Part shown: positions 46,622-57,700 of the stretch, piece by piece | How the letters are laid out: every line of letters begins with the position of its first letter | How positions within the stretch are numbered: position 1 is the first letter of the stretch | DNA from: Aphrocallistes beatrix | Lineage: Eukaryota; Porifera; Hexactinellida; Sceptrulophora; Aphrocallistidae | Reading direction: 5' to 3' | Length of the DNA: 64,000 bases | Assembly: GCA_963281255.1 (NCBI GenBank) | Contig: OY725490.1 | Location: 4,030,001-4,094,000, forward strand | The notes under the pieces: generated by a model | Seen by the model: only the letters and a program-made list of their open reading frames with translations | The model's database searches: none | Told to the model about the DNA's origin: nothing | Position numbers and translations under genes: made by a program

Positions 46622-46893
46622 AGGTGGCAACGGGTTGATTCGAAACTGAATTGATATCACTGCCGTGAGCGAGATCGGACTCAAATCCTCCTGAATTTTT
46701 TTGAGAGGTGAAACTTTGGGGATGGGGACTACGGTGGCAGACTTCCAGAGTACTGGGGAAATTCCATCCTGGATGGAGGCATTAGAGATATTACAAATAG
46801 GAGGGGCTAGTAAAAATGAGTAATCTCCAAATATCCAGTTAGGGACGTCATCTAGGTCAATAGTTTTGTTAACCCGGATAGAAGACAGAAGAT
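46622..46893 (-). pseudogene. Non-LTR retrotransposon reverse transcriptase fragment
   Basis: A minus-strand reading of about 90 residues contains SSIRVNKTIDLDDVPNW, LAPPICNISNASIQDG, PVLWKSATVVPIPKVSPL and EDLSPISLTAV. This matches the start of LINE reverse transcriptases, before the catalytic palm motifs: a helix, then W-K followed by PIPK and the P-I-S-L box. The frame ends in a stop at 46619-46621 and the remaining RT, including the catalytic Asp pair, is absent. Sequence upstream on the same strand (46895-47128) is open but unrecognised. A 5'-truncated or interrupted relic; jockey-like affiliation is a guess. Confidence 0.8.
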
Positions 46894-47149
46894 TTCACAC
46901 CTCTGGAAAAACAAAATATAAATAATCTGGGTAAATAATGAAACAATTGTATTCAGCTTCCAGGGGCATTGCCCCAGAAACCCCATGGAGCTTGCAGCTC
47001 CCCTCAGATCCCCAGCTATTTGGTTGGACCCTAATCAAAAAACTATTCCTACGCCAAAGCATGTTGGTGAACATTTTGTCTAATACTGCAGTACAGCGAG
47101 TTGGATTTTCACTTGTTTTAGTGGACACCTTCTTAACTGGGTGTCATTG

Positions 47150-47487
47150 AGCCTTTTAAAATCAGTCAGTATGATTACGCCAGTGTGAGGATGTAACAGG
47201 AATTGTCCTCTGTTTTCTTGTGCCTGCTCGCTGCAGTCGGTCTGATTTCTCTATCTTCGTGTGGGTGAGGTGGTAGCGTGGCGAGCTGTCCTGCGGGTAG
47301 CTGTCAGCGGTGGAAAGTTGGGAAAGAGTGGGGTGGGGAGGGGGAAGTGGCTACGTCGGAGAGTTTAAATGGCATATACATCACAAGGAGTTGCAGCCAT
47401 TAGGCGGAAAACAATGGTTAAACTGTATTTAGGTTGGTATGAAGTTGGAAAGTAGTTTTATAAACCTATATCTATGACAGTGCAATT
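47150..47487. other. GC-richer tract, unassigned
   Basis: Unusually G-rich on the plus strand (for example GTGGGGTGGGGAGGGGGAAG at about 47330). It could be part of the LINE or another element; no reading frame was recognised. Confidence 0.35.
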
Positions 47488-47548
47488 CTTCAATCAAATT
47501 CGGACAAACAAACAAATAAAAAAAATCCTAGCGTTTTAATAAAAAAGA
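47488..47548 (-). mobile_element. HEL-B 5' tip
   Basis: Minus strand reads from ATTAAAACGCTAGGATTTTT through (TTTG)n to GTCCGAATTTGATTGAAG; the remainder is missing. Confidence 0.6.
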
Positions 47549-48247
47549 TTTACGGTATAAATAGTACCGGACATGCAGTGAGTGCCAAAAGAAATTCAAT
47601 CTGCCATTACAACTTCAAAGGAAACTACACCCCATTCCACCTCCCTACAACCTTTGGGTGCACATTAGGATATTTCAAAAAATTTCCACTTTTTTGTGGT
47701 GGGATTTCGCTTTGTTCAAATATTTTCTGCTTTCTATCACTAGTAGAATTAACTGTATAACAGTTCTTAATTTCTCTTTGTATTCAATATTAATGATATT
47801 GTGACCTAAAGACGGTCCTATTCTAGGTTAAATATTTGGTACAGTACTTATTATACTAACAAGGAAGCTTAGCGAGATTGCACTGCGCGGTTGGCGATTT
47901 ATGCGTTTAAAAATGTCTGGGTTGGAGAATAGGAGCGTATCTCTGGAGTGCAGTATAATATCCTGGACTGGATGAATTGACCTATAATTCCTCAGTAAGG
48001 ATTACAACGCTGCTTTTGTGCTAGAAACGAAATTTCATTTCATTATGAGTCATATTTTTCAAATATGTGATATTACATATTCTATATCATCATATAGTAA
48101 TATTTCATATGAGATATTTTGCAAATTAAGACTCAGAAAGATATGAAATAATTTTTATAGCATAATAATAGCGTTTTATCATTTATCAAATAAGTACTAA
48201 AAATATGGGACCCGAACACGATAGCCTTTAAGTTCTAATATCATTAA

Positions 48248-48736
48248 TACTCGCTTACATGCGCTGCGAGGTTGGCGGACACTTTGCGTCCGCCATAGGT
48301 GCCCTTTGAGCGCCTAGGCTCACATTGATTAATTATAAGGTGGATAACATCTCTAAATGCGTCTGTTTTACTGTTATAATCGATATCGCCCGAAAAATCA
48401 CCAAATTTGTCAATTTTTAAATTTTGAATGCATAAAGATGACGTCATGACAGAATGAAGGGTTATCATTTTTGATGATAGTTGTATCATATGTGAAGGAT
48501 ATTAATATACAGTTTATTAAAATTTCAGCCTTTTATCACCTACAATGACTGAATTATAGTTGAAAAATTAAAATCTCTAATATAAAGGTGACAATGACTC
48601 ATAATTCCATGATGAGTAGACAGTTTCATCTGAGGTCAGAACATAGTGGAGCCATTGCCAAAAGACTAAAACATGCCAAAATCAGATTTCTGTTGCTAGC
48701 AGTTTCTTCAATCAATTCGTTACAGATATATATACT
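48248..48736 (-). mobile_element. HEL-A copy, minus orientation
   Basis: GGCGGACACTTTGCGTCCGCC hairpin at 48272, CATTGATTAATTATAAGG, AAGATGACGTCATGACAG, to CAATCAATTCGTTACAG. The 5' terminus is replaced by a pogo-type MITE. Confidence 0.85.
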
Positions 48737-48741
48737 AACTA

Positions 48742-49330
48742 CTGTCGAACCTACAATAACGGCACCTCTATATAACGGTAAACTGTCTATAGCGGTCACC
48801 AATGAACAGTCTCATCCGAAATTCCATATTATTGAACTTGTGTTTAGCGGTCACCTACTCAACGCGGCCAGCGGCCACCCGTTTGTAGTCCCTTACTGAC
48901 CCTAAACTGTGTATAATGGCCATCACCTTTTCACCTTTTTATGTGTTTATTACAGGTCCTGTTAAGAACGATAAATAAGTTTTGTAATTACTTCAAGTAA
49001 TGGAGGAACTACATGTAGCAACTATGCTTCATTCTATATAGGGTTTAAAGTGCCTGTAGTACTTAACTCATTACAAAAAATATCAATTGGCCGAGTAAAC
49101 TTTAGATTAGAGCCAAATATTGAAATGACTGGCATATTTATTTTTTTACACAGATACATATATGAAAGCTATGGTTCTTCCAATTTATTTCATTCATTGT
49201 CAGTACATTTTATCTCATGGCAGCTAGCTGTCTATTAACGGCTTTTACCTATCTAAAATGGCCATTACCAATCTAAAACGGCCATTACTTCTCTACAACG
49301 GTCATCATCTAAGCGCTGTATACAATATAC
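48742..49330. mobile_element. Tigger/pogo-type MITE
   Basis: CTGTCGAACCTACAATAACG start, with GGTCACC, GGCCATTACC and AACGGTCATC repeated. The segment GTTTGTAGTCCCTTACTGACC is the inverse of one at 56238. Right end uncertain. Confidence 0.65.
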
Positions 49331-49386
49331 ACAATGGATGTTAATTAAAGTTTTGGTTAAACTTATCACCGAACCTTAGGTTAATA

Positions 49387-50719
49387 CTTAGGTCATTTCA
49401 AAAGTACTGATCACCCCCCACCAATTTGATATTAAGCAACGCCTGATGTGTTATTTAATTACATATTCTCGAAATAGTCTCCCTTGACGCGAATACACTC
49501 CTTTGGATGGTCTACCCAGCAGCAGAATGTCTTTTTATACTCCGTCTGTGGGATCGATTTCAGGTACTTATGGACGGCGATTCCGATCTCCATTCGATTA
49601 GTGAACTCCTTATCAGAGAGATGACTTTTCAGCTTTGAAAACAACCAGAAGTCACAAGGACTTAGGTCAGGGGAATAGGGAGGGTGATTCAGTGTTTTCA
49701 TCCCTATATTCTTGATGTATGCGGCGACTTGTTTAGTTTTATGGCTACTGGCATTATCATGTAGAAGTTGTATTCCACGAGGACCAGTTCTCGGCCGACG
49801 CTCTGTGTAGTGTTTACTGACTTCTGCGAGCACATGAGTGCAATAAAAGTCTCCAGTAACATTCTGGCCCTTCGGAACGTAAACTTGAGCAACTGGGCCG
49901 TAGGCGACAAATGCAATTGCGTACATTACCTTCTTGGCACGGAAATTTGGACGCGGTCATTTAGGTCGGGGTTCGCCCGGATGCAGCCAACACTTAGATT
50001 TTTCCTTGGATTTAGGTTGTGAATAGTAAATCCAAGTTTCATCTATGGTTACTATCTCATAGAGTCGCCTTGCATCAAATTTTTCGTAATGTAGAATATT
50101 TTCACAACATTCTACCCTCTGTTTCATCCGGGCCTCTGACAGCAAATACGGCACCCACCGAGCGAAAACCTTCCTTACTCCGATATCTTTCTTCAGAATG
50201 CGGTAAATACTTCCCGTTAAGATATCCGTATACTAAGAAATCTCTTCAATAGAGCAGCAAGGGTCATTTCGAAGAAATTCACCAACTAACTCAATTGAGG
50301 GTTCACCGGTTGCAGATTTAGGCCTACCAGTCCGAGGCTCATCTTCAATGCTGTCTCTTCACTCTCGAAATAGTCCAGCCCATTTTCTAACCGTGGAATA
50401 AGCAAGTGCTTGATCTCCACAAACTCCCACGAGATCATTGTGGATGTTCCTGTTCGAATCTTTTAGCAGTGAACGAAACTTAATATACGCCCTTTGCTCT
50501 TGCTCAATAATTGACGATTTTGAAGCCATAAATGTATAAGTAGCCAAAACTGACGAGATTGAAATGATGATTATAAGAAAAATACTTATGCTATCTTAAA
50601 AATTCTTTTAGATAATAGGAGAGAATGGGTAATGCTATCTGGATTATATTAATTGATACATTCGATATACACTAGCTCTCAAAAATCAATAGTGATCAGT
50701 ACTTTTGAGATGACCTAAG
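49387..50719 (-). mobile_element. Mariner element, 1333 bp
   Basis: TA-flanked (49385-49386, 50720-50721). Ends CTTAGGTCATTTCAAAAGTA and inverted CTTAGGTCATCTCAAAAGTA, one mismatch over about 28 bp. The minus-strand transposase is in a single frame. Confidence 0.96.
49459..50529 (-). pseudogene. Mariner transposase DD34D, three stop codons
   Basis: Start MASKSSIIEQEQRAYIKF at 50529. One continuous frame of 357 codons, close to the usual mariner length of about 345, is broken only by TGA after WAGLFRE, TAG after CSIEEIS and TGA after GEPRPK. Motifs in order: helix-turn-helix with YSTVRKWAGLF, GRPKSAT linker, GVRKVFARWVPYLL, TIDETWIYY (first Asp), LLHDNASSHKT (second Asp) and YSPDLSPCDFWLF (third Asp, 34 residues on). 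All catalytic residues remain. No frameshifts were needed, which suggests a fairly recent insertion. It encodes no full-length protein as read under the standard code. Confidence 0.94.
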
Positions 50720-51037
50720 TAGCGTTGCTTTTTAAAGCATAGAACTAGAGTCGTTAACATCTCGATTCGTATTTGTTCTCAAGCAGCAGCATGAGACCCG
50801 ATTGTCTTTAACGATAACTATATAATGACCTCAATTAAGTAAATAATTTGAAGCAAGTTCCCTTTCCCAACTCAAGGATGAGCTTCCACCGAAATTGAAT
50901 GTTAAAATTGGAGTGCGGTCCTTTAATTCTCCTTGTATACCATTTTGTAAATTGACAAGTGTATTGATCATTCAATTCTCCTGCATGTTTTTATTAATGA
51001 TAAATGATTATTCATCCTTGGTGTGGCAAATAAGGAT

Positions 51038-51786
51038 GGCATCGTCCAAATGCAAATCACTGACTCTGGAAAAGAGAAAATGATTGTCATCAAGAATAAT
51101 AATAACGGGGAAAATGCTCGGAGGATAGCAGAAGAGATGGGGGTTGGTTGTGCCCAAATCCAGGGAATTATTATGAACAAATCTGAAATAAGAGACGAGT
51201 CTAATTATGCCAGTAAACATGCAGTAAGAAAAATTTCACAAAACTGGAAATGAGAACATATAGACATATTATGCTGGGAATGGTTTTGTGAAGGCTCTTC
51301 ACGCCGTGTGGTAGTCACTGGCCACTTTTGCGCGAAAAAGTGCTTGACATTGCAGCAAATGAAGGAAACACAGAATTCAAAGGCTCGAAAGGCTGGTTAG
51401 AGGCGTTTGTAAAGAGAAATAATATCGTTTATGGAACAATTAGCGGCGAGAGTGGGGATGTCAGCGAAAAGGTTGTTCGTGATTCGCAATCAAAAATTCC
51501 TAGTTCTGTCAAAGATATGAACGAGTAAACATCTTTCATATTGATGAGACTGGATTAGTTTACCGTGCTACAACCAACACAAGGACGTTTCATGTTAAAG
51601 GGACTTAGTGCCGTAGAGGAAAGATGTCAAAGAAACGGCTTACGATGTGTGCAAGTGCAATGGGAGAGAAAAAGATTCCACTGGTGATTGGTAAATCTGG
51701 GGGAAACCACAGTACTTCAAGAATATCGATCCCAGGACACTTCCTTTGACATATTTGTCAAATCAAAAGGCATCGATGACGAGTTA
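51038..51786 (+). pseudogene. Tigger/pogo-type transposase fragment
   Basis: Starts MASSKCKSLTLEKRK, then after a frameshift MIVIKNNNNGENARRIAEE and GVGCAQIQGIIMNK, a CENP-B-type helix-turn-helix. 51328-51528 gives a second DNA-binding half (GWLEAFVKRNNI). 51530 onward reads FHIDETGLVYRA, the first catalytic Asp block of the DDE_1 domain, then KKRLTMCASAMGEKKIPLV and YFKNIDPRTLPLTYLSNQKA. The C-terminal catalytic residues are lost where a HEL-A 5' end begins at 51787. Frameshifts and stops make it inactive. It may be the source of the pogo/Tigger-type MITEs nearby, but that link is inference. Confidence 0.86.
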
Positions 51787-51849
51787 TCCTTTCTATTAAA
51801 ACTCGATTAATGTTTGTTTGTGTATATATGTGTATATATATATATATAT
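51787..51849 (+). mobile_element. HEL-A 5' tip inserted in Tigger relic
   Basis: Begins TCCTTTCTATTAAAACTCGA directly after GAGTTA, followed by a TA tract that leads into a minus-oriented copy. Confidence 0.75.
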
Positions 51850-52371
51850 AAGCGCACTTAGCTTGCTTGCGGTGCGCGGCTGGCGGAAACTCTGTGTCCG
51901 CCGGAGGATCCCTTCGGTCGCCTGGGGTCACATTGGGTAATTATAAGGGAGATAGCATCTCTAAATATGTCTGTCAAACTGTTATAATCGATACCACTCG
52001 AAAAATCACCAAATTTGTCAAATTTAAAATTTTTGATGCGTAATGATGACGTCATAACAAAGTGATGAGTCATCATTTTTTGATGATAGTTACATCATAT
52101 GTGATGTATGTTAGTATACATATTCTATTAAAATTTCAGCCTTCTATCTCCTATAATGGCTGAGTTATGCTCGAATAACTGTGTTGCTTAACTTTTAAAA
52201 ATGTGACAATGACGTCATAATTCAATGATGAGTCGACATTTTACTCTGAGCTCAGAACTTACTGGAGCCATAGTCAAAAGACTCCCACATGCCAAAAATT
52301 AGCTTTCTATGACCGGCAGCTTCTTCAATCAATTCGTTACAGATATATATCCTTACTATTACAACTCGATG

Positions 52372-52406
<35 letters not shown>

Positions 52407-52921
52407 GTAACGAATTGATTGAAGAAACTGCGGGGCGCAGAAGGCTGATTTTTGGCATGTGGGAGTCTTTTGGCTATGGCTCCAGTAAGTTCTGAGTTCA
52501 GAGCAAAATGTCGACTCATCATGGAATTATGACGTCATTGTCACATTTTTAAAAGTTAAGCAACACAGTTATTCGGGCATAACTCAGCCATTATAGGAGA
52601 TAGAATGCTGAAATTTTAATAGAATCTGTATACTAACATACCTCACATATGATGCGACTTTCATCAAAAAATGATGACTCATCACTTTGTTATGACGTCA
52701 TCATTACGCATCAAAGGTGATTTTTCGAGTGATATCGATTAGCACAGTAGAACAGACATATTTAGAGATGTTATCTCCCTTATAATTAACCAATGTGACT
52801 CCAGGCGACCGAAGGGAACCTCCGGCGGACACAAAGTGTCCGCCAGCCGCGCAGCGCAAGCAAGCGCGAAGCGCGCTTGTATATATATAAATATACAATA
52901 ATTGAGTTTTAATAGTAAGGA
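51850..52921 (-). mobile_element. HEL-A copy b, minus, carrying copy c
   Basis: The 3' terminal region is at 51850-51910 and the 5' end (inverse of TCCTTACTATTAAAACTCAA) at 52892-52921. The TA tract is interrupted by copy c at 52350-52879. Both TGACGTCA sites are intact (about 52045 and 52209). Confidence 0.85.
52350..52879 (+). mobile_element. HEL-A copy c, nested in b
   Basis: TCCTTACTATTACAACTCGA to GAAGCGCGCTTG. It is inserted between A and T in the TA tract of copy b with no visible duplication. 530 bp, complete. Confidence 0.88.
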
Positions 52922-53465
52922 CAAGCGCGCTTCGCTTGCTTGCGCTCGCGGCTGGCGGACACTTTGTGTCCGCCGGAGGCTCCCTTCGGCCGCCTGGAGG
53001 TGACATTGGTTAATTATAATGGAGATAACATCTCTGAATACGTCTGTCCTACTGTTTTAATCGATTTCACTCGAAAAGTCACCAAATTTGTCAATTTTTA
53101 AAATTTTGATGAGTAATGATGACGTCATAGCAAAGTGATGTGTCATCATTTTTTGATAGTTGCATCATATGTGAGGTATGTTAGTATACATATTCTATTA
53201 AAATTTCAGCCTTCTATCTCCTATAATAGCTGAGTTATGCCCGAATAACTGTGTTGCTTAACTTTTAAAAATGTGACAATGACGTCATAATTCCATGATG
53301 AGTCGACATTTTCGTCTGAGCTCAGAACTTACTGGAGCCATAGCCAAAAGACTCGCCCATGCCAAAAATCAGCTTTCTGCGCCTGGCAGTTTCTTCAATC
53401 AATTCGTTACAGATATATATATATATATATATACACAAACAATAATCGAGTTTTAATAGTAAGGA
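52922..53465 (-). mobile_element. HEL-A copy d, tandem with b
   Basis: CAAGCGCGCTTCGCTTGCTT at 52922 to the inverse of TCCTTACTATTAAAACTCGA at 53465. Copy d's 3' end touches copy b's 5' end with no spacer: a direct head-to-tail pair. Confidence 0.9.
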
Positions 53466-53525
53466 TATGTAACGAATTGATAGAAGAAACCGCCAGGCAC
53501 AGAAAGCGTATTTTTGGCATGTGGG
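53466..53525 (+). mobile_element. HEL-A body scrap
   Basis: ATGTAACGAATTGATAGAAG through TTTTTGGCATGTGGG, then unrelated sequence. Confidence 0.6.
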
Positions 53526-54339
53526 TATTTTTTTTAAAATAACGATTTAGAAATGCCAAGTTTTCACAGTGTCTTCAAGACTGATGTCACTTCATACTAA
53601 AGTTTTAAATTAACAGCTATCTTAACGGACCAACTGTCTCGGAACAAAGTTTAAATAAAATATAACTTTGTATTTATTTTATTTGTAAATAAACGAAATA
53701 TTGAACTTCCGCTGTTTAAATTGATCGTACTGTCAAACTTTTGAATTTGGACTAGTGAAGGTCGTCAGAAATTTTTTCTTAGTCAAAAATCGGTTAAATT
53801 GATCTATCCTCAATGGAGCAAAATTGAATGATTAATTTTCACTTTTAGAATACAATGTTCAAATATTCAAATGGGGAGCCTACTTCAAAATAGATGATTT
53901 TTAGATAAACATAAAATTTGAATCATTAGTACATAATACAATATTTTTATAAATTCAACCTATAATTAAAAGTGCTTAATCACATTCGATTATGGATGAA
54001 ACCATCGCGTTACACAAAGCATACAATATTAGGTGCAGGATAATCATGACTAATAGGTTTTCAAAACTACATCCAGAGGGTGCTAAAAACGCAAATACGA
54101 GTTTCACATGCCGCGAAGCAAAAGTACACAAATTATGCTTGTAATATTTTTTACTTCCAAACGATGCTACAATTCAATGAGGTATTGCATTCTTAATTTG
54201 ATATTTTTTTAAAACCTAAGGTTTAGAATCGTGACTGAAGCCTTTTTAGAAAATATCGTATTTTAGACAAATGTTTGAACAAATTGGGGATATTTGCCAT
54301 ACCACAAAAGCCTACAATAGAGATTATACATTACTAAGT
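53526..54339. other. Intronic, nothing recognised
   Basis: No supported gene or repeat. Confidence 0.35.
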
Positions 54340-54850
54340 TGAAGAGAAGTGAGTGAGTGTATTAAACATCTCATGGGGAGAGACATAGAGGCCACACACA
54401 AAATCCCTAAAGGAGAAGGAAAGTTCATGGAGGTACCTCGTGCCAGGCCTAAATTGAAAGAAGGTGCTGTTCGATGTGTACTTCCTGGATGTCGACCTTA
54501 TGTTCGACAACATTAAAAAATGAAGCGGCCTCGCTTTTCATATGATTCAAGAGAAAGAATAGCTGAATAAACCCCTACAGATGAGCTTGAATTCTGAGAC
54601 AGGAAACAGACAAATGCAAGATCAAGACACTACAGAATCAAAAAGATAAGGTGACTCTCATTTTTACGTAATAATTGGTTAGTGTGGTACTGTGATTATC
54701 TTTCCACGTTTATTGTCTCCATTTTGAAAGATGAAATATTTCAGTTCACCTCCCATCTTGAAATTAATTGTGTTCTATCTGCAAAAGCTATTGCGAATGG
54801 ACAATATTTCCATTTCTGCCAATTCTATATCTGATTTCTGACAGAATGAA
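54340..54850 (+). pseudogene. P-like element N-terminal fragment (THAP end)
   Basis: A frame near 54400-54510 reads HKIPKGEGKFMEVPRARP and LKEGAVRCVLPGCRPYV, resembling the end of a THAP domain, then MKRPRFSYDSRE. Around 54670-54800 it reads NWLVWYCDY and HLEINCVLSAKAIANGQY. This parallels WFVWFRDENN and YLEINSYLSTSAYFHGQN of the P-like relic at 3962. Stops are present. Together the two relics cover complementary parts of one transposase family. The THAP call is tentative because the zinc ligands further upstream are not visible. Confidence 0.5.
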
Positions 54851-54879
54851 TTACAAGTCTTTATTAAGCACTAAAGCAA

Positions 54880-55420
54880 TTGAAAAGCTTAAGGCTACAT
54901 TTAATAGAAAACATGTTCAGCTTTAAAAACACTCTTAGTGGGGATGCGGACGGGCACATTTCATTATCAAGATCTCATTATTTGACACAACAATAAAACA
55001 TGGTTATTCGATCTATAATTGGCTACAAAAATTCAATTAATGCAGTAAATCTCAAAAACAATCAGTATACAGTTTACCCTGCTTTAGTTCACCTGTATAT
55101 AGCGGTCATCTGCACACAGCGGCTACCTAAAAAACATGTGAACAGTCCCGTCCGCTTTTATATAATATTAACCTGTGTATAACGGCCAACTGCTAAGCGC
55201 ATCGGCTCCACTAAAGCCGGTACCTCGGGACTCTAAAACAGTCAATAACGGCACGTCCATGTTTAGAACGAGTATAAAGTGTAATAGTGACAACATATAT
55301 ACAGTAGACTAAATATTGATGCGGATGGTGGAGCTGAAACATGTCTGCAATTAAAAGTGAACTAAATTAAAAAAATTTCATAGAATTTTTAACGCTCAAA
55401 TATCATTGCGGTTTATTGTT
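54880..55420. repeat. Unnamed dispersed repeat, copy 2, with pogo-type insert
   Basis: Matches 480-867 at CAGCTTTAAAAACACTC, GGGGATGCGG and AAATATTGATGCGGATGG. Between about 55070 and 55270 it has AGCGGTCATCTGCAC and TGTATAACGGCC strings typical of the Tigger-type MITEs. Confidence 0.5.
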
Positions 55421-55985
55421 GTTTTAGATAATGACGTTCAGAGTGATACCACTATGAAGTCAAGCTCAAATGCCAATGAAGCCAAGCCCAAATGTTAGGA
55501 GAAGCCGGGAAGATGTTAGGATTTACAATTACGAATAATTGATCCTCTAGTAGTACTAGTAGCATAGTAGTTTTGTGTGTCATTTATTCATTATTTAGTA
55601 ATTAATAGCAATGTGAAATAAATAAATGTTCACTATTTCTCAATAAGGGAAACACAACTTTACCATAATATTGATTGCATTGTAATGTCCAATAGTCCAC
55701 TTACAACTTGATCCCTGGTACTATTACTGTATGGCCTTAAATAGAATAGCCTATGAATTCGCTTTATAATTACTAGATTATAAAGGCTTAAGTCGCACAA
55801 AGTGATATGTATGGACATAATAATCGATAAATATTGAAAGATTATAAGGCTTTGTATGATCTTTTTTCCTGTTCTACTTGATATTCAACATAGATGTTAT
55901 TTTACTGTTTGACATATTTCTGCGTTGACCAAAACACTTAGTACAAGTAGAATAAAGAGTATCATTTCAGAACCAGAGACAACTA

Positions 55986-56395
55986 CAGTGGAACCTGTAT
56001 ATAACGGCCACCCAAGGGACTGTACAAAATTGGCCGTTATAGACAGGTGACGTTATATACAGGTGATTGTCTTAATCCCCAAAGGTATCAACGTCGTGCA
56101 ATAAATAAAGTTTTTAGAAATCCTTTACTTGAAGTAATTACATGAAACTTGTTTATCGTTCGTAATAAACACATAAAAGGTGGAAAGGATGATGGCTGTT
56201 TTAGACAAGTAGTGGCCGTTATAGCCAGTTTTGGGGTCAGTAAAGGACTACAAACGGGTAGCTGCTGGCCGCGTTGAGCAGGTGATCGCTATATACAGGT
56301 TCAATATTAGGGAATTTCGGACGGGACTGTTCATTGGTGACCGCTATAGACAGGTGAGAGTTATATTGAGTGGCCACTATAGCTTGTTCGAATGT
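55986..56395. mobile_element. Tigger/pogo-type MITE
   Basis: TA then CAGTGGAACCTGTATATAAC; repeated GGCCGTTATAGACAGGTGAC and ACCGCTATAGACAGGTGA. The right terminus is eroded. Parts are inverse to 48742-49330. Confidence 0.72.
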
Positions 56396-56963
56396 ATTTT
56401 CATTATTTATCGATAGACATATAAACTAAGGACTAGTTTGCAACTAGAAAGAAAGGATGTTTCATGCTTTATTAATAATCCTTCAAATGATCTGAATCAT
56501 CCTTATGATTTGAACAATAAATTAGCAATAACTACAGTTAGCAATTAACGTAGATGCGCTGCACTTATGCAGTTGAGCGTTGTAGCATATTAGATCAAAG
56601 GTACTCATTGATATTTTTAAAAAATACACAAATCCAAGCAGGCGAAATATTTTACGGAGTTTATTGATGACCTCTATAGAGCAAATTCTTTCCAGTTTGA
56701 CTGGCAATCTAAATCCCGAATAAAACTTCAAAAATATTAATATTAAATGCACAATGTTCGTAATATATATTACAATAATATTTAATTTAGGTTTAACACA
56801 GGATGATATAACATTTGAAAAGGATGACCTTGGGAGAAGGTGCTCATAATTGTCTCTGTTTTATGAAAAAAAAATTTGTGAATATTACTTGTATATACTT
56901 TTACATGTAAATATTGTGCACTATAAATAATATTAACCATGGCCTATTATACATAAGGACTCA

Positions 56964-57594
56964 CAGTAACCCACGGATTTTGGACCAAGGATGCGGTAGA
57001 AGATGGTTGATATGAGCTGCCTTAAATCACTAACCAGGCACTATAGAATTTAGGAATGTATCCCCAGTATATATAAATATGGTGTCAAAGTACACATAAC
57101 CGCAGTTAATATTTAGATTAGTCATCATATGATTGCTCAATTGGTTAAAATTGTGACAAGTTAGTGAGTTTCGGCCCGATTGAAGAACATTTCTAAGTGT
57201 TTTAAATGTATTGTTTCACACGCAGAACTGAGCTTTGACTAGGTTGATGCGAGAAATTTGGAATTTTTTTCATGGAATGTTGTTACATCCCAGCGCAGTT
57301 ATGGAAACATTTTTTGGTTATTTCGGCTTATATCATGAAAACTGCAATAACTAAGCATTCAAATGTTACCCCAAAACACTAAACTTGTCACAATTTCAAC
57401 CAATTGCCCAATCATATGATGACTAATCCAAATTTTAATACGGATATGTATACTTTGACACCATATTCATACGTATATGGAGATAATACATCCCTAAGCT
57501 CCAATCTGCATCGTTAAAGATTTAAGATAGCTCATGTATTCATTAGTTCATCCATCTTCTACCAAATCCCTAGTGCAAAATCCGCAAGTTACTG
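56964..57594. mobile_element. 631 bp palindromic element beside the AK7 P-loop exon
   Basis: CAGTAACCCACGGATTTTGG at the left and its near-inverse at the right; arms inverted along most of the length (for example TAGTCATCATATGATTGCTC). It is the short form of the 16.5-19.2 kb palindrome and sits 107 bp into the intron after the exon's donor. Confidence 0.88.
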
Positions 57595-57700
57595 ATAGGT
57601 CGCATATGTAGTAGGCCACGTATTAAAATTTAAATAAAAAAAGGATGACATTTTCATTTGTACTATTCTGTGTTTAACATAGCGAAGTAAAATTACTAAC

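Noticed and set aside
49704-50252. Several overlapping open frames on both strands
   Set aside because: They are shadows of the mariner transposase read in the other frames.
52252-52522. Open frames with runs of Ile-Tyr
   Set aside because: They are translations of TA microsatellites inside HEL-A.
57589-57700. Extension of the AK7 exon past the donor
   Set aside because: Residues after the GTTAGT donor lose AK7 similarity, and the phase to the next exon works only with splicing.
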